A stretch of DNA of 64,000 bases from Synergistaceae bacterium (GTDB taxonomy: Bacteria; Synergistota; Synergistia; Synergistales; Synergistaceae). Location: the NCBI GenBank assembly GCA_031289775.1, contig JAITOY010000048.1, forward strand, positions 1 through 64,000. The letters run 5' to 3'. The position numbers and the translations under genes are program-made. Below the pieces are notes generated by a model that was given only the letters and a program-made list of their open reading frames with translations, had not been told where the DNA came from and did not search any database. Shown in pieces: positions 15,920-24,167 of this stretch; position 1 is the first letter of the stretch, and each line of letters begins with the position of its first letter.

Positions 15920-17239
15920 ATGAGACAGGAGCGAGTGACATTGAGCAGGGAAGAATTAAAGCGCGTGAAGGTGTTGGAACGGATGGCGTCCGGCAGCATG
16001 AGCAAAGCGGAGTCAGCATCCAGTCTTGGGATAACGCCCCGTCAATTGAGAAGGTTGAAGGCAAAATACGAGAGGGAAGGAGATGCCGGGCTGATTCACG
16101 GTAATCGAGGCCGCAAGCCTCAACACGCGTTGCCCGATGAGTTAAAGTCCAAAGTTTTGCGTCTGTACAACGATAAATACTATGACAGCAATTTCTGCCA
16201 CTATTCTGAACTATTGGAGGAACACGAAAATATACGGTTAAGCCCGTCAAGCATAGGCAGGATATTAAAGTCGTCAGGCGAGGAGAGCAAAAGGCACAGG
16301 AGACGCAAGGCGAAAAAGCACCAGCCCAGGGAACGCCGGGCACAAGCCGGCAGTCTGTGGCAGACAGACGCGACGCCATACGAATGGCTTGGGAAAGAGA
16401 TCGGTCGTTTCGCCCTCCACGCCGTTATCGACGACGCGACCGGCATTGTCACAGGCGCTGTCTTTACGCGGAACGAATGCGCTGAAGGCTACAGTATAGC
16501 GATGCGGGAGGGCATTGAGAAGTATGGCATCCCGTTGGGGTTATATAGCGACCGGCATACGATCTTCCGCTCTCCTAAAGAAAAGCAGACTATAGACGCC
16601 GAACTTGACGGCGAACAAATACCATTATCGAATTTCGGCAAAGCAATGGCGGAGCTTCATATACAGCACATAAAAGCCAATACCCCGCAAGCCAAGGGCA
16701 GGATAGAACGCTTGTGGGAGACGCTTCAGGATCGATTGCCGGTAGAGTTTAGGCTGCTTGGCATAAAAAGTATCGAGGAAGCCAATGAAGTGTTGCCTCA
16801 GCTCATTGAGAAACACAACACAAAATATTCCGTCTCTCCCGCGGAGAGCGGCAGTTCATATATGCCTCCCGATAAAACAGTTTGCCTGGAACATGTGTTT
16901 GCCCTGCGAACGGCGAGAAAAATAGGCGGAGGCAACAGCGTATCTTATAAAAATGCCATATACGTTCCTGTAAACGGCAGCATTTGTTGCCTTGATTCAA
17001 AAACGGCTGTCGAAATTAGGGAAACATACTCAGGCGAGGTCTTTATCTGGCGCAACGGCCAACCGATCCCACTTAAAAAAATTGAGCGCCGCCCGCGACT
17101 TTCCGCGATTGAGGAAACAGTTGATGAGAGTCCCGAGCCCAAAACAAAATATAAGCCATCACTAAATCATCCATGGAACTCCCACTTTAGAAAATTGAAC
17201 CTGAACAATTCAAATGCAAGAGTCACAGCTGCGAATTAA
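15920..17239 (+). CDS. DDE transposase of the IS1202/ISNCY type
   Basis: A 439-residue transposase. The N-terminal helix-turn-helix region (MSKAESASSLGITPRQLRRLKAKY) is followed by a basic stretch and an rve-like catalytic core. The likely acidic triad is D150 (WQTDATPYEW), D211 (LYSDRHTIF) and E263 (GRIERLWE). The C-terminal part (YKNAIYVP, TAVEIRETYSGEVFIW) is typical for this group. The ATG at 15920 touches the inner repeat; a TTG at 15941 with AGGAG upstream is another possible start. The A+T content is higher than that of the neighbouring genes, consistent with recent transfer. Confidence 0.85.
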   Translation: MRQERVTLSREELKRVKVLERMASGSMSKAESASSLGITPRQLRRLKAKYEREGDAGLIHGNRGRKPQHALPDELKSKVLRLYNDKYYDSNFCHYSELLEEHENIRLSPSSIGRILKSSGEESKRHRRRKAKKHQPRERRAQAGSLWQTDATPYEWLGKEIGRFALHAVIDDATGIVTGAVFTRNECAEGYSIAMREGIEKYGIPLGLYSDRHTIFRSPKEKQTIDAELDGEQIPLSNFGKAMAELHIQHIKANTPQAKGRIERLWETLQDRLPVEFRLLGIKSIEEANEVLPQLIEKHNTKYSVSPAESGSSYMPPDKTVCLEHVFALRTARKIGGGNSVSYKNAIYVPVNGSICCLDSKTAVEIRETYSGEVFIWRNGQPIPLKKIERRPRLSAIEETVDESPEPKTKYKPSLNHPWNSHFRKLNLNNSNARVTAAN

Positions 17240-17240
17240 A

Positions 17241-17284
17241 AAACTCCCGATGTATGTCCTGAAACATCATTGGGAGTTTTTATA
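17241..17284 (+). terminator. Terminator inside the right end of the IS
   Basis: ACTCCC pairs with GGGAGT, helped by an inner ATGT/ACAT match, and is followed by TTTTTATAT. It lies directly after the transposase stop. Confidence 0.65.
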
Positions 17285-17346
17285 TAACGGACATTTTCTC
17301 AGACGAGTTAGCTCTCTTTTGGCGGACATTTTCTCAGATGCTTGAC

Positions 17347-17362
17347 AGTATTTTGTCGGCGG
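17347..17362. repeat. Right copy of 16-bp direct repeat flanking the IS
   Basis: AGTATTTTGTCGGCGG, identical to 15849-15864. Sequence after it differs from the left side, as expected for a target duplication. Confidence 0.7.
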
Positions 17363-17383
17363 ACAAGGAATTCGTTGTATAAT
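17353..17383 (+). promoter_or_regulatory. Possible promoter of the PstS-like gene
   Basis: A perfect TATAAT (17378-17383) lies 24 bp before the ATG, with a weak TTGTCG 19 bp upstream that falls in the duplicated target. The native -35 may have been altered by the insertion. Confidence 0.4.
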
Positions 17384-17406
17384 TACGGCAGGAATGGGGG
17401 TTTCTC

Positions 17407-18909
17407 ATGAGCTACTTGCGTTACGTGCTCACGACCGTTTTAGCCGAATTCATCGCAGTTGTTTTAGGCATAATGCCGGCGATGATGTTAATAGGGCCGC
17501 GCCCAACAAATTTTCCCTTTGCGTTACTGACTGGCTCGATCATTGGCTGGCGTCACGCGAAAAAGAGCGTTCTCCCGACCGAAAGTTTTTCATTGCTCTT
17601 CTGGCCTCTCATCGCCCTGAACTTGTGCGTGCTCACGCTGGCGATATGCGGTAATTTCTACACTGCAAACGCGAACTTCAGATTCAATATGATATTACTT
17701 TCGGGTTTCACTTACGGCTGTGTGCCGTTTGTCATAGCGTTTATCGCCTCTGCCGCAAGCAGGGGAAAACCGATGAAGAACGTCAAATTCATCATCCCGC
17801 CATGCGCGCTGATCGCTGTTTTGCTAGCTGTGTTCTGGTTGCAGGCAAAACAGAACAATGATGTGACTTTTACGGATCCATATGCCGGCTCGACTGTCGC
17901 CGATGACGTGAACCTATATGCCTATAGCCCGGCGAATGAGGACAACAGGCTCGCGTCGCTTGACGTCCGCCCGTCGCTGCGAATAAACGAAAATTACCCG
18001 ACAGCCGACGGCGCGACAGCTTTCTTCCCCATCTATGCCGCGATACTGAACGAAGTATACGAGACCGGAGACAAGCGGGAAATCCTGAATTTTCTGGCCT
18101 GCTCCAGAACTCCAGAAGCTTACGACAGGCTGATTGCTGGCAAGGTCGACGTCATATTCGCGCTCCAGCCCTCGGACGGACAGCTGGCGGCGGCTCGAAA
18201 AGCTGGAGTTGAGATGAGCTTTACCCCGATTGCCAAAGACGCTTTCGTTTTTTTCGTCAACAATGTCAACCCGGTTTCTGATTTATCGGTCGATTGGATT
18301 CAGGATATCTACACAAAAAAAATCACAAATTGGGGGCAGATCGGCGGGAATGACATCAAAATCCTGCCGTTTCAACGTCCCGACGGCTCCGGCAGCCAGA
18401 CAACGATGCTGAAGGAGGTCATGCGGGGCAAGGCCATTGCGCCGCCCCTGAGGGACGAATATCAGGGACATATGGGCGGCATGGTGCGCGGCGTCGCTGA
18501 ATACAGGGATTACGCCGAGTCGATCGGTTATTCTTTCCGGTTTTTCACGAATAAAATGGTTTATTTCACACCGTACATCGATTACCAACGCAAAAGGCAG
18601 GAAAGATTGACATGGAATTCATTCAGGCAATTGTTGGACATTTACGAGAGAATTGAGAGAATTGAGGGAGACGACCGGGAGCGGTGGCGGAGAAACGAGA
18701 GCGCAATAAAAATCCTGTCGGTGGACGGAGTCGCTCCTACAAATAAAAACATTCTAAACGGAACGTACCCCTTCGCTGTCGAAATATACGCCGTGACCGC
18801 CGGCACGGAAAACCCCAATGTCCAGGAGCTCATAGACTGGATCATCTCGCCCGAAGGCCAGGAGCTTGTGGAAAAAACGGGGTATGTCGGCGTCGGAGGT
18901 AAATTTTAG
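17407..18909 (+). CDS. Membrane-anchored PstS-like phosphate-binding protein
   Basis: A 500-residue protein. Residues 1-150 contain about four membrane helices (VLAEFIAVVLGIMPAMMLI, FWPLIALNLCVLTLAI, YGCVPFVIAFIASAA, CALIAVLLAVFWLQA). The remainder is a PBP-like domain of the PstS type (YPTADGATAFFPIYAA, IFALQPSDGQLAAARKAG, IYTKKITNWGQIGG, FQRPDGSGSQTTM, INGTYPF-like NILNGTYPF). The phosphate-loop motif DGSGS is intact. No ABC transporter genes follow, so a sensing or anchored scavenging role is more likely than classical uptake. Its 3' end is repeated at 20172-20335. Confidence 0.75.
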   Translation: MSYLRYVLTTVLAEFIAVVLGIMPAMMLIGPRPTNFPFALLTGSIIGWRHAKKSVLPTESFSLLFWPLIALNLCVLTLAICGNFYTANANFRFNMILLSGFTYGCVPFVIAFIASAASRGKPMKNVKFIIPPCALIAVLLAVFWLQAKQNNDVTFTDPYAGSTVADDVNLYAYSPANEDNRLASLDVRPSLRINENYPTADGATAFFPIYAAILNEVYETGDKREILNFLACSRTPEAYDRLIAGKVDVIFALQPSDGQLAAARKAGVEMSFTPIAKDAFVFFVNNVNPVSDLSVDWIQDIYTKKITNWGQIGGNDIKILPFQRPDGSGSQTTMLKEVMRGKAIAPPLRDEYQGHMGGMVRGVAEYRDYAESIGYSFRFFTNKMVYFTPYIDYQRKRQERLTWNSFRQLLDIYERIERIEGDDRERWRRNESAIKILSVDGVAPTNKNILNGTYPFAVEIYAVTAGTENPNVQELIDWIISPEGQELVEKTGYVGVGGKF

Positions 18910-18924
18910 TTGACGTACACACAG
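18767..18924 (+). repeat. Copy A of a segment duplicated at 20172-20350
   Basis: This is the 3' end of the PstS-like gene and the following TTGACGTACACACAG. It matches 20172-20350 nearly perfectly except for two gaps: 12 nt extra here near 18786, and about 37 nt present only in the second copy before the stop codon. Confidence 0.8.
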
Positions 18925-18926
18925 CA

Positions 18927-19030
18927 AGCGGGCAACAAGGTCATTGGCGAGCACTCTGGAGATGAGTTTGTCATTAAAAAGCCGCTGGATTTTTTTTCGC
19001 TCAAGGGGCGTTTTAGCGGGCACATACCAG
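18927..19030 (+). pseudogene. Internal fragment of the AbrB-type antitoxin gene
   Basis: These 104 nt match 20509-20612 of the intact antitoxin gene with only a few differences. They encode KVIGEHSGDEFVIKKPLDFF and the following residues, but lack the start and the DNA-binding N-terminus. It is a non-functional remnant left by a local duplication. Confidence 0.8.
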
Positions 19031-19088
19031 GCGCCGATGGTTGATTTTGGATCATGGAGGAAATTCATTCACGTGGGGGAAGTAGGAG

Positions 19089-20150
19089 ATGAATCCAGAA
19101 CCTCGTAAGTTTAAATTTTTTTTGTTCTGCCTGTTCGCGCTTTTCCTAGCATTTGTCCTCCTTTTTAACATGGGTGTCGGCGTACAAAAACGCAAGGATT
19201 CAGTCTATAAGTACGAATACCTTCTTGATCCATCTAAATACAAAGGTTCGCTTCAATCATTTGCGCCGTACGTCGCTACAAACGTGATGAGGGATCCGCT
19301 GGAATTTTCTCTGCCTTCCGTCAAATCCAGAGAAAAAGGCGGGCCACTTTCAAAAAATGGGGGGACGATCATAAAAATCCCAGTATACATGTCCGGGAAA
19401 TTCGGCCATTACATTACAAAAAGAGATTTCATCGTAAACAGCAGCATCCGTTCTATGACTGTCAGCTTCGGAGCCACGCTTGATATCCCAGATTTTGATA
19501 TGAAGCTGACGAGACCGGATGGAACGATCGCTCCATATACTGTTTCGATGAGTTTTCCATCTCCAGGACGGGGATGGAGTTCGTCAAAATATGTCGACGT
19601 GGAAGTCAGAGATCGCGACGCTGGCAAATGGACAATGGAGCTCGTAAACAACACCGAGAATGAGGACTGTATCGTAACAGCCAAGCTGATTGGAAGAGCC
19701 GGTGGTGTCGACAACACATATTTCAACAGTATCTCCTGCCCGTATTGGGACATAGATAAATCCAAGAGCGGAGAATACGTGACTGTGGAGGTGTCGCTCA
19801 GCAGAGGAAATTATGTTTACACTGGCATAAAACAGGAGTTGGAGGTAAACGGCCCGGATGGGAACATCTCCACCCTGTCGTTAAAGGACGACGGCATGGG
19901 CGATGACTTGGTGGCAGGCGACAGTTCGTATACCGGCACAATAAAACTGGGATCACTTGGACGGTATTATTTGCGGGCGAAAGCCAGCAATGGAGAGGGG
20001 AAGCCAATTCTTCTGCCGAAGAGAAGAGAGTATGAATTCTTCGGCAAGCCTCCAGAGAATCAACCGGAGAAGATCGAAAGTGACGAATGTATCGATACCC
20101 TTTCCGACAGATGGATAAATTTCGTCGACTCCTCAGTCGTTGAGGAGTAA
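19089..20150 (+). CDS. Secreted or membrane-anchored protein with a beta-rich repeat domain
   Basis: A 353-residue protein with an N-terminal signal or anchor helix (FFLFCLFALFLAFVLLF). I do not recognise the whole protein. The C-terminal third holds VNGPDGNISTLSLKDDGMGDD-like sequence and AGDSSYTGTIKL, a pattern seen in extracellular beta-sandwich modules with a DDG...GD motif. The middle region (FDMKLTRPDGTI, KWTMELVNNTENEDCIV) also resembles extracellular pre-peptidase-like beta domains. It starts after TAGGAG and lies exactly between the two copies of the duplicated segment, so it was probably inserted into, or replaced most of, a second PstS-like gene. Confidence 0.65.
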   Translation: MNPEPRKFKFFLFCLFALFLAFVLLFNMGVGVQKRKDSVYKYEYLLDPSKYKGSLQSFAPYVATNVMRDPLEFSLPSVKSREKGGPLSKNGGTIIKIPVYMSGKFGHYITKRDFIVNSSIRSMTVSFGATLDIPDFDMKLTRPDGTIAPYTVSMSFPSPGRGWSSSKYVDVEVRDRDAGKWTMELVNNTENEDCIVTAKLIGRAGGVDNTYFNSISCPYWDIDKSKSGEYVTVEVSLSRGNYVYTGIKQELEVNGPDGNISTLSLKDDGMGDDLVAGDSSYTGTIKLGSLGRYYLRAKASNGEGKPILLPKRREYEFFGKPPENQPEKIESDECIDTLSDRWINFVDSSVVEE

Positions 20151-20171
20151 AGTCCGGGAGCCGCGTCCCCG

Positions 20172-20335
20172 TAGCTGTCGTGACCGCCGGCACGGAAAAC
20201 CCCAATGTCCAGGAGTTCATAGACTGGATCATCTCGCCCGAAGGCCAGGAGCTTGTGGAAAAAACGGGGTATGTCGGCGTCGGAGGTAAACAGACCGGGG
20301 CGACACGTCCAAGTTGCTATTCTTCCAAATTTTAG
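20172..20335 (+). pseudogene. 3' remnant of a second PstS-like gene
   Basis: The sequence repeats the last 40-odd codons of the gene ending at 18909 (TAGTENPNVQEFIDWIISPE and on to GYVGVGG). The start and nearly all of the coding part are missing. The stop of this copy comes about 12 codons later than in copy A. Confidence 0.8.
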
Positions 20336-20364
20336 TTGACGTACACACAGTAAGATGTCATACT
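20336..20364 (+). promoter_or_regulatory. Likely promoter of the toxin-antitoxin pair
   Basis: TTGACG (20336-20341), a 17-bp spacer and CATACT (20359-20364) lie about 70 bp before the antitoxin ATG. The -35 sequence is also present in copy A at 18911, where the -10 has been lost. Confidence 0.5.
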
Positions 20365-20431
20365 TTTATCATGAAGTAGGTGGTATTGTCTTTAACCTAC
20401 GATGTAATGGATGTTGGAGGAGGCGCCGATC

Positions 20432-20671
20432 ATGAGCGAAATAATGATTGTATCGACAAAGGGACAAATCACGATTCCCGCGAGTGTCAGAGCGAAATAC
20501 GGGATCAAAGCGGGAGACAAGGTCATTGGCGAGCACTCTGGAGATGGGTTTGTCATTAAAAAGCCGCTGGATTTTTTTTCGCTCAAGGGACGTTTTAGCG
20601 GGCACATACCAGATAATGAGGAAGACTTGCTGACCATGGAAATGGGAAGGCAAATCATGGAGCGAGAGTAA
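20432..20671 (+). CDS. AbrB/SpoVT-type antitoxin
   Basis: A 79-residue protein. Residues 1-45 form a swapped-hairpin AbrB domain (VSTKGQITIPASVRAKYGIKAGD) that should bind its own promoter. The C-terminal tail (FSLKGRFSGHIPDNEED) should wrap the PIN toxin. The ATG at 20432 follows GGAGGAGG; an earlier in-frame ATG at 20411 lacks such a site. The toxin gene begins 1 nt after the stop. Confidence 0.88.
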   Translation: MSEIMIVSTKGQITIPASVRAKYGIKAGDKVIGEHSGDGFVIKKPLDFFSLKGRFSGHIPDNEEDLLTMEMGRQIMERE

Positions 20672-20672
20672 T

Positions 20673-21080
20673 ATGGAGCGGTATTTCGTGGACAGCAATA
20701 TATTTTTGCGATATTACAGCAAAGATGATGAGGTGCAGAGCGCTGCTGCGGAAGCTTTTTTTCTCAGAGCGAAGCGTGGGGAAATCGAACTGTTCTGCGG
20801 TCCGCCCGTTTTTTTTGAAACGGGGTGGGTTTTGAAGACATTTTATAAATTGCCCGACTCATACATCCTAGATATTTTGGAGTCCATGCTCTCGATCCCC
20901 AATCTCACGGTTTTCGATGTCGAATACGTCACGTCCGCGATATCAATTGCGCGCCAAAATTCCATCGGTTTCGCGGACAGCTACATAGCGGCGGTGGCGT
21001 TGGATAAAAACATTGGCGTCTCGTCCTTCAATACCAAGCATTTCAAAAAAGTGGGGGTTGCGCTGTATTCTTTTTCGTGA
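20673..21080 (+). CDS. PIN-domain toxin (VapC-like ribonuclease)
   Basis: A 135-residue PIN nuclease. Acidic metal ligands expected for the family are visible: D7 in VDSNIFLRYY, E49 in FFETGWVLK, D102 in GFADSYIAA and possibly D111. The partner antitoxin ends one base before it. VapC toxins cleave tRNA or rRNA; the target here cannot be deduced. Confidence 0.88.
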   Translation: MERYFVDSNIFLRYYSKDDEVQSAAAEAFFLRAKRGEIELFCGPPVFFETGWVLKTFYKLPDSYILDILESMLSIPNLTVFDVEYVTSAISIARQNSIGFADSYIAAVALDKNIGVSSFNTKHFKKVGVALYSFS

Positions 21081-21111
21081 AAATACCAAATCCATGGAGA
21101 ACCGCGCCGTA

Positions 21112-21139
21112 TTGACAACGTTTATCGTCCGTTTATACT
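21112..21139 (+). promoter_or_regulatory. Promoter of the Fe-ADH gene, giving a leaderless transcript
   Basis: TTGACA (21112-21117), a 16-bp spacer and TATACT (21134-21139). The ATG at 21147 is 8 bp after the -10 box, so transcription would start at or next to the start codon. Confidence 0.65.
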
Positions 21140-21146
21140 GATTTGC

Positions 21147-22307
21147 ATGGACATCATGAAGAACTTCAGCTTTATTCTTCCAACGCGAATAGAGTTCGGC
21201 GTCGGCGCCATTGTGTGTCTGCCGAAGGAACTCGGCGTGCTTGGCTCCAGAAAGCCGCTGATAGTCACGGACTCCGGCATCGCTTCGTCCGGGCTGCTGG
21301 CGAAAGTCACCGCGCTTCTGAAGGGCGCGGGCTGCGAATATGGCGTGTTCGACGGAGTCGCGCCGAACCCGAGGGACGATAACGTCGGCAGCTGTGCCGA
21401 AGCGGCCCGCACGGCAGGGAGCGACTGTTTGATAGCCCTCGGGGGGGGCAGTTCCATAGACTGCGCTAAGGGGGCGAGCGTCGTCGCCGTCCAGGGTGGC
21501 AGTATCTGGGATTATCGCGGCGTCGAGCGCGTGCCAGGGGCGGCGATACCGCTGATATCCGTCCCGACGACGGCGGGCAGCGGCTCCGAGGTGACGTTCA
21601 GCGCCGTTATAACTGACCGCGCGAGGAGGACTAAGTTCTCTCTCCGCAGCGTGAAAATAGCCCCCCGCGTAGCGATATGCGACCCGGAGCTCACGTTGAC
21701 TATGCCGGGCGCCATAACCGCTTCGACCGGCATGGACGCCCTCACGCACGCCATCGAAGGCTACACGGCGACGTGCGCGGAGCCCATCGGCAATGCCGCC
21801 GCCCTTCACTCCGTCACGCTCGTCTCTAAATTCCTGAGAAGGGCCGCCGAGGACGGGAGCGACGTCGAGGCGAGGGCAGGCATGCTCATGGGCAGCCTGC
21901 TGGGCGCGATATCGTTCAGCCACTCCGACGTGGCGGCCGTGCATTGCATCGCCGAGTCCCTCGGCGGAATGTACGACAAGCCGCACGGCGTCTGCAACGC
22001 CGTCTGTCTCCCGGAGGTCATGAACTACAGCAGGGACTTCTGCGTCAGAAAGTACGCGGACGTGGGGAGGGCGATGGGACTGTCGTTCTCCTCGGACGAG
22101 CAGGGCGCGGATGCCGCTGTGGCCGCTGTGCGCGAGCTGTCTGACGATGTCGGGATACCTCCGTTTTCGGCATTCGGCATAGCGGAGTCAGAGTTCCCTG
22201 AGATAGCGGAGAAGTCGTTCGAAAACCTGAGCAGTGCCAGCAACCCGAGGCCGCTCGGCGTCACTGACTACATGGAGATACTGAGGCGCCTAGACTCTAG
22301 GAGATAA
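21147..22307 (+). CDS. Iron-containing alcohol dehydrogenase
   Basis: A 386-residue group III NAD(P)-dependent alcohol dehydrogenase. It shows the nucleotide motif IALGGGSSIDCAKG, VPTTAGSGSEVT and the metal-binding segments GMDALTHAIEGY, HCIAESLGG and KPHGVCNAV. The substrate is unknown. It is followed 42 nt later by an aminotransferase gene, perhaps in one transcript. No Shine-Dalgarno sequence precedes the ATG, which agrees with the promoter position described above. Confidence 0.85.
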   Translation: MDIMKNFSFILPTRIEFGVGAIVCLPKELGVLGSRKPLIVTDSGIASSGLLAKVTALLKGAGCEYGVFDGVAPNPRDDNVGSCAEAARTAGSDCLIALGGGSSIDCAKGASVVAVQGGSIWDYRGVERVPGAAIPLISVPTTAGSGSEVTFSAVITDRARRTKFSLRSVKIAPRVAICDPELTLTMPGAITASTGMDALTHAIEGYTATCAEPIGNAAALHSVTLVSKFLRRAAEDGSDVEARAGMLMGSLLGAISFSHSDVAAVHCIAESLGGMYDKPHGVCNAVCLPEVMNYSRDFCVRKYADVGRAMGLSFSSDEQGADAAVAAVRELSDDVGIPPFSAFGIAESEFPEIAEKSFENLSSASNPRPLGVTDYMEILRRLDSRR

Positions 22308-22349
22308 GGGCGCAATGAACAATAAGAGCGCACAGGAGGTTTTTGGGAA

Positions 22350-23546
22350 ATGGACTACAGAATGCCCAATAAAAGCATGAGCGAAATATCCTACGGCGGA
22401 GGGATACGCGAGATACTTGCCCGCGCCGACGAGTTGCAGCGCTCCGGGCGCGACATACTCCACATGGAGATAGGCCGCCCCGATTTCGACTCCCCGGAGC
22501 CCGCGAAGCGCGCCGCGATTCGAGCGATCGAATCCGGCGACGTGCACTACACGGATATGTCAGGGACGCCGGAACTGAGGGGCGAGATCGCGGCCAAGTA
22601 CAAGCGAGACGCCGGCATGGATGTTGACCCCGACAGGGAGATAGTGGTGACGTCGGGAGCCATAGAGGCGCTGATGTCCGTATTCTTGACTGTGCTGAAC
22701 CAGGGCGACGAGGTCATAACGCCCTCTCCGTTCTTCCCGGTGTACGACGATATCATAAAGATGAACGGCGGAGTCGTGCGAAAGGTCCCCAGCCGGATCG
22801 AAAAAGGCTTCCGTCCTCAGCCCGGCGACATCGAAGCCGCAGTGACCCCGAAGACGAGGGCCATAATTATAAACTCCCCGAACAACCCGACCGGGGCTAC
22901 GTCAACGAGGGAAGAACTCGTCGGCATCGCGGAAACGGCCCAAAAGCACGATTTGCTGGTAGTGTCGGACGAATGTTACGAGAAATTCGCGTACGACGTC
23001 CAAACGCCCCACATAAGCATGGCGACACTTCCTGGAATGAGGGAGCGCACGTTCACTCTCTCCGCGGCGTCGAAGACGTTCTCCATGACAGGCTGGCGCG
23101 TCGGCTGGCTGCTTGTCCCGCCCGAGACGAAGATGTACATAATGAAGGGCCACCAGGGAATCGCGACCTGCGCAAACTCTTTCGCCCAGGCTGGCGTGGC
23201 CGAGGCGCTGAGGAGCTGCCAACCGGACGTCGACCGCATGATAGAGGAGTACAAGAGGAGACGCGACCTGATGGTCGGGATGCTGTCGGAGATGAAGGGC
23301 ATAGAGACGCCCACTCCGAGAGGCGCCTTTTACGTCTTCCCCAGCATAAAGGCGCTCGGCATCCCCTCGTTCGAGTTCTGCGCGCGCCTGCTGGAGGAGA
23401 AGGGCGTCTCCACCGTTCCTGGCCAGCCCTTCGGCAGCGAGGACGGCTACATGCGCATCACATACTGCCGTCCCGAAAACGAGATAAGAGAAGCCATGAC
23501 CCGCATGGCCGATTTTGTGGCCGGGCTGGGGAAGCAGACGCTATAA
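22350..23546 (+). CDS. Class I/II aminotransferase
   Basis: A 398-residue fold-type I PLP enzyme. It has EIGRPDFDSPEP near the N-terminus, HYTDMSGTPELRGEIA, the NSPNNPTGAT motif, SDECYEKFAYD, and the PLP lysine in SAASKTFSMTGWRVGW. The GDVHYTDMSG and YMRITYCR segments fit aspartate/aromatic-type aminotransferases. It could supply the transamination step for tyrosine and phenylalanine, which the aromatic operon lacks, but it is not linked to that operon. Good AGGAGG before the ATG. Confidence 0.85.
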   Translation: MDYRMPNKSMSEISYGGGIREILARADELQRSGRDILHMEIGRPDFDSPEPAKRAAIRAIESGDVHYTDMSGTPELRGEIAAKYKRDAGMDVDPDREIVVTSGAIEALMSVFLTVLNQGDEVITPSPFFPVYDDIIKMNGGVVRKVPSRIEKGFRPQPGDIEAAVTPKTRAIIINSPNNPTGATSTREELVGIAETAQKHDLLVVSDECYEKFAYDVQTPHISMATLPGMRERTFTLSAASKTFSMTGWRVGWLLVPPETKMYIMKGHQGIATCANSFAQAGVAEALRSCQPDVDRMIEEYKRRRDLMVGMLSEMKGIETPTPRGAFYVFPSIKALGIPSFEFCARLLEEKGVSTVPGQPFGSEDGYMRITYCRPENEIREAMTRMADFVAGLGKQTL

Positions 23547-23570
23547 TAAACGGAAGGGCCGCGAGCCCGC

Positions 23571-24167
23571 TCAAATTGCCGGGCGCGCGGCTGTGGCGAA
23601 TACAGGCGGGCCGGCCGCGATTTTACCGGCTGAGAGTCTGATCAGGCAGGATTCGCCTTGGCCGGTTTCCACGGCGAGCAGGTCGCCGTCGCCCAGTTCC
23701 TCGGTGAATTTTTCATCGCCTTTTTTTATTTCGAGGATCGCGCCGTGCCGCGCGTAGACTATTGTGAAGCCGGATTGGGGGCATCTCAGCTCGCCGCTGT
23801 GCGCGAGGGTTCCGATGCGGCCCATCCACTCTGGCCTGTGGATCAGATTGAAATCGGTGCATTTTCCGAAGGAGCGCGTCGCCCAGCTTCCGTCGAATAT
23901 GTCGACTGAAGCTGGGCGCAGAGTCGCGGCGTAGCGCCCGCCGTGGATGAGCTTCATCCCGCCGGCGAGCGGAGTTATGTGGCGGACGTAGCCGGGGAAG
24001 CGGGAGAATATCGACTCCTCCTGCTCGACTGTGGCCGTCGAAACACGGAAGTAAAAATTACGCTCCTCCAGCTTCGCCGTCTCAGGGTAAATAAACAGCT
24101 CTGTCGTCCGGCCGCCAGACCAGACACAGGCGGTGTGGTCGCTGTTTTTCTTGATTTCGAGCCTCAG
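23571..24167 (-). CDS. HutD/Ves family cupin protein
   Basis: About 198 residues of the HutD family, a small double-cupin fold often linked to histidine use. Conserved segments are VWSGGRTTELFIYP, FYFRVSTATVEQEESIFSRFPGYVRHITPL and GGRYAATL. The best start is unclear. No ATG, GTG or TTG fits the family N-terminus. A CTG at 24167 overlaps the stop of the upstream pseudogene, and this gives the normal length. The frame stays open further upstream only because it crosses the iron-sulphur gene in another phase. No other hut genes are in the window. Confidence 0.7.
   Translation of the reverse strand: MRLEIKKNSDHTACVWSGGRTTELFIYPETAKLEERNFYFRVSTATVEQEESIFSRFPGYVRHITPLAGGMKLIHGGRYAATLRPASVDIFDGSWATRSFGKCTDFNLIHRPEWMGRIGTLAHSGELRCPQSGFTIVYARHGAILEIKKGDEKFTEELGDGDLLAVETGQGESCLIRLSAGKIAAGPPVFATAARPAI

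Larger units (their letters stand above)
15865..17346 (+). mobile_element. Insertion sequence, IS1202/ISNCY-like, about 1.48 kb
   Basis: The element has imperfect terminal inverted repeats: 15867-15892 against 17322-17347, matching at about 21 of 26 positions. Each end also carries a second copy of the motif TCTGAGAAAATGTCCGC (15903-15919 inside the left end; inverted at 17288-17303 inside the right end). One DDE transposase gene fills the interior. The flanking 16-bp direct repeat suggests a long target duplication, which is typical of the IS1202 group. The transposase frame is intact, so the copy may be active. Confidence 0.8.
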
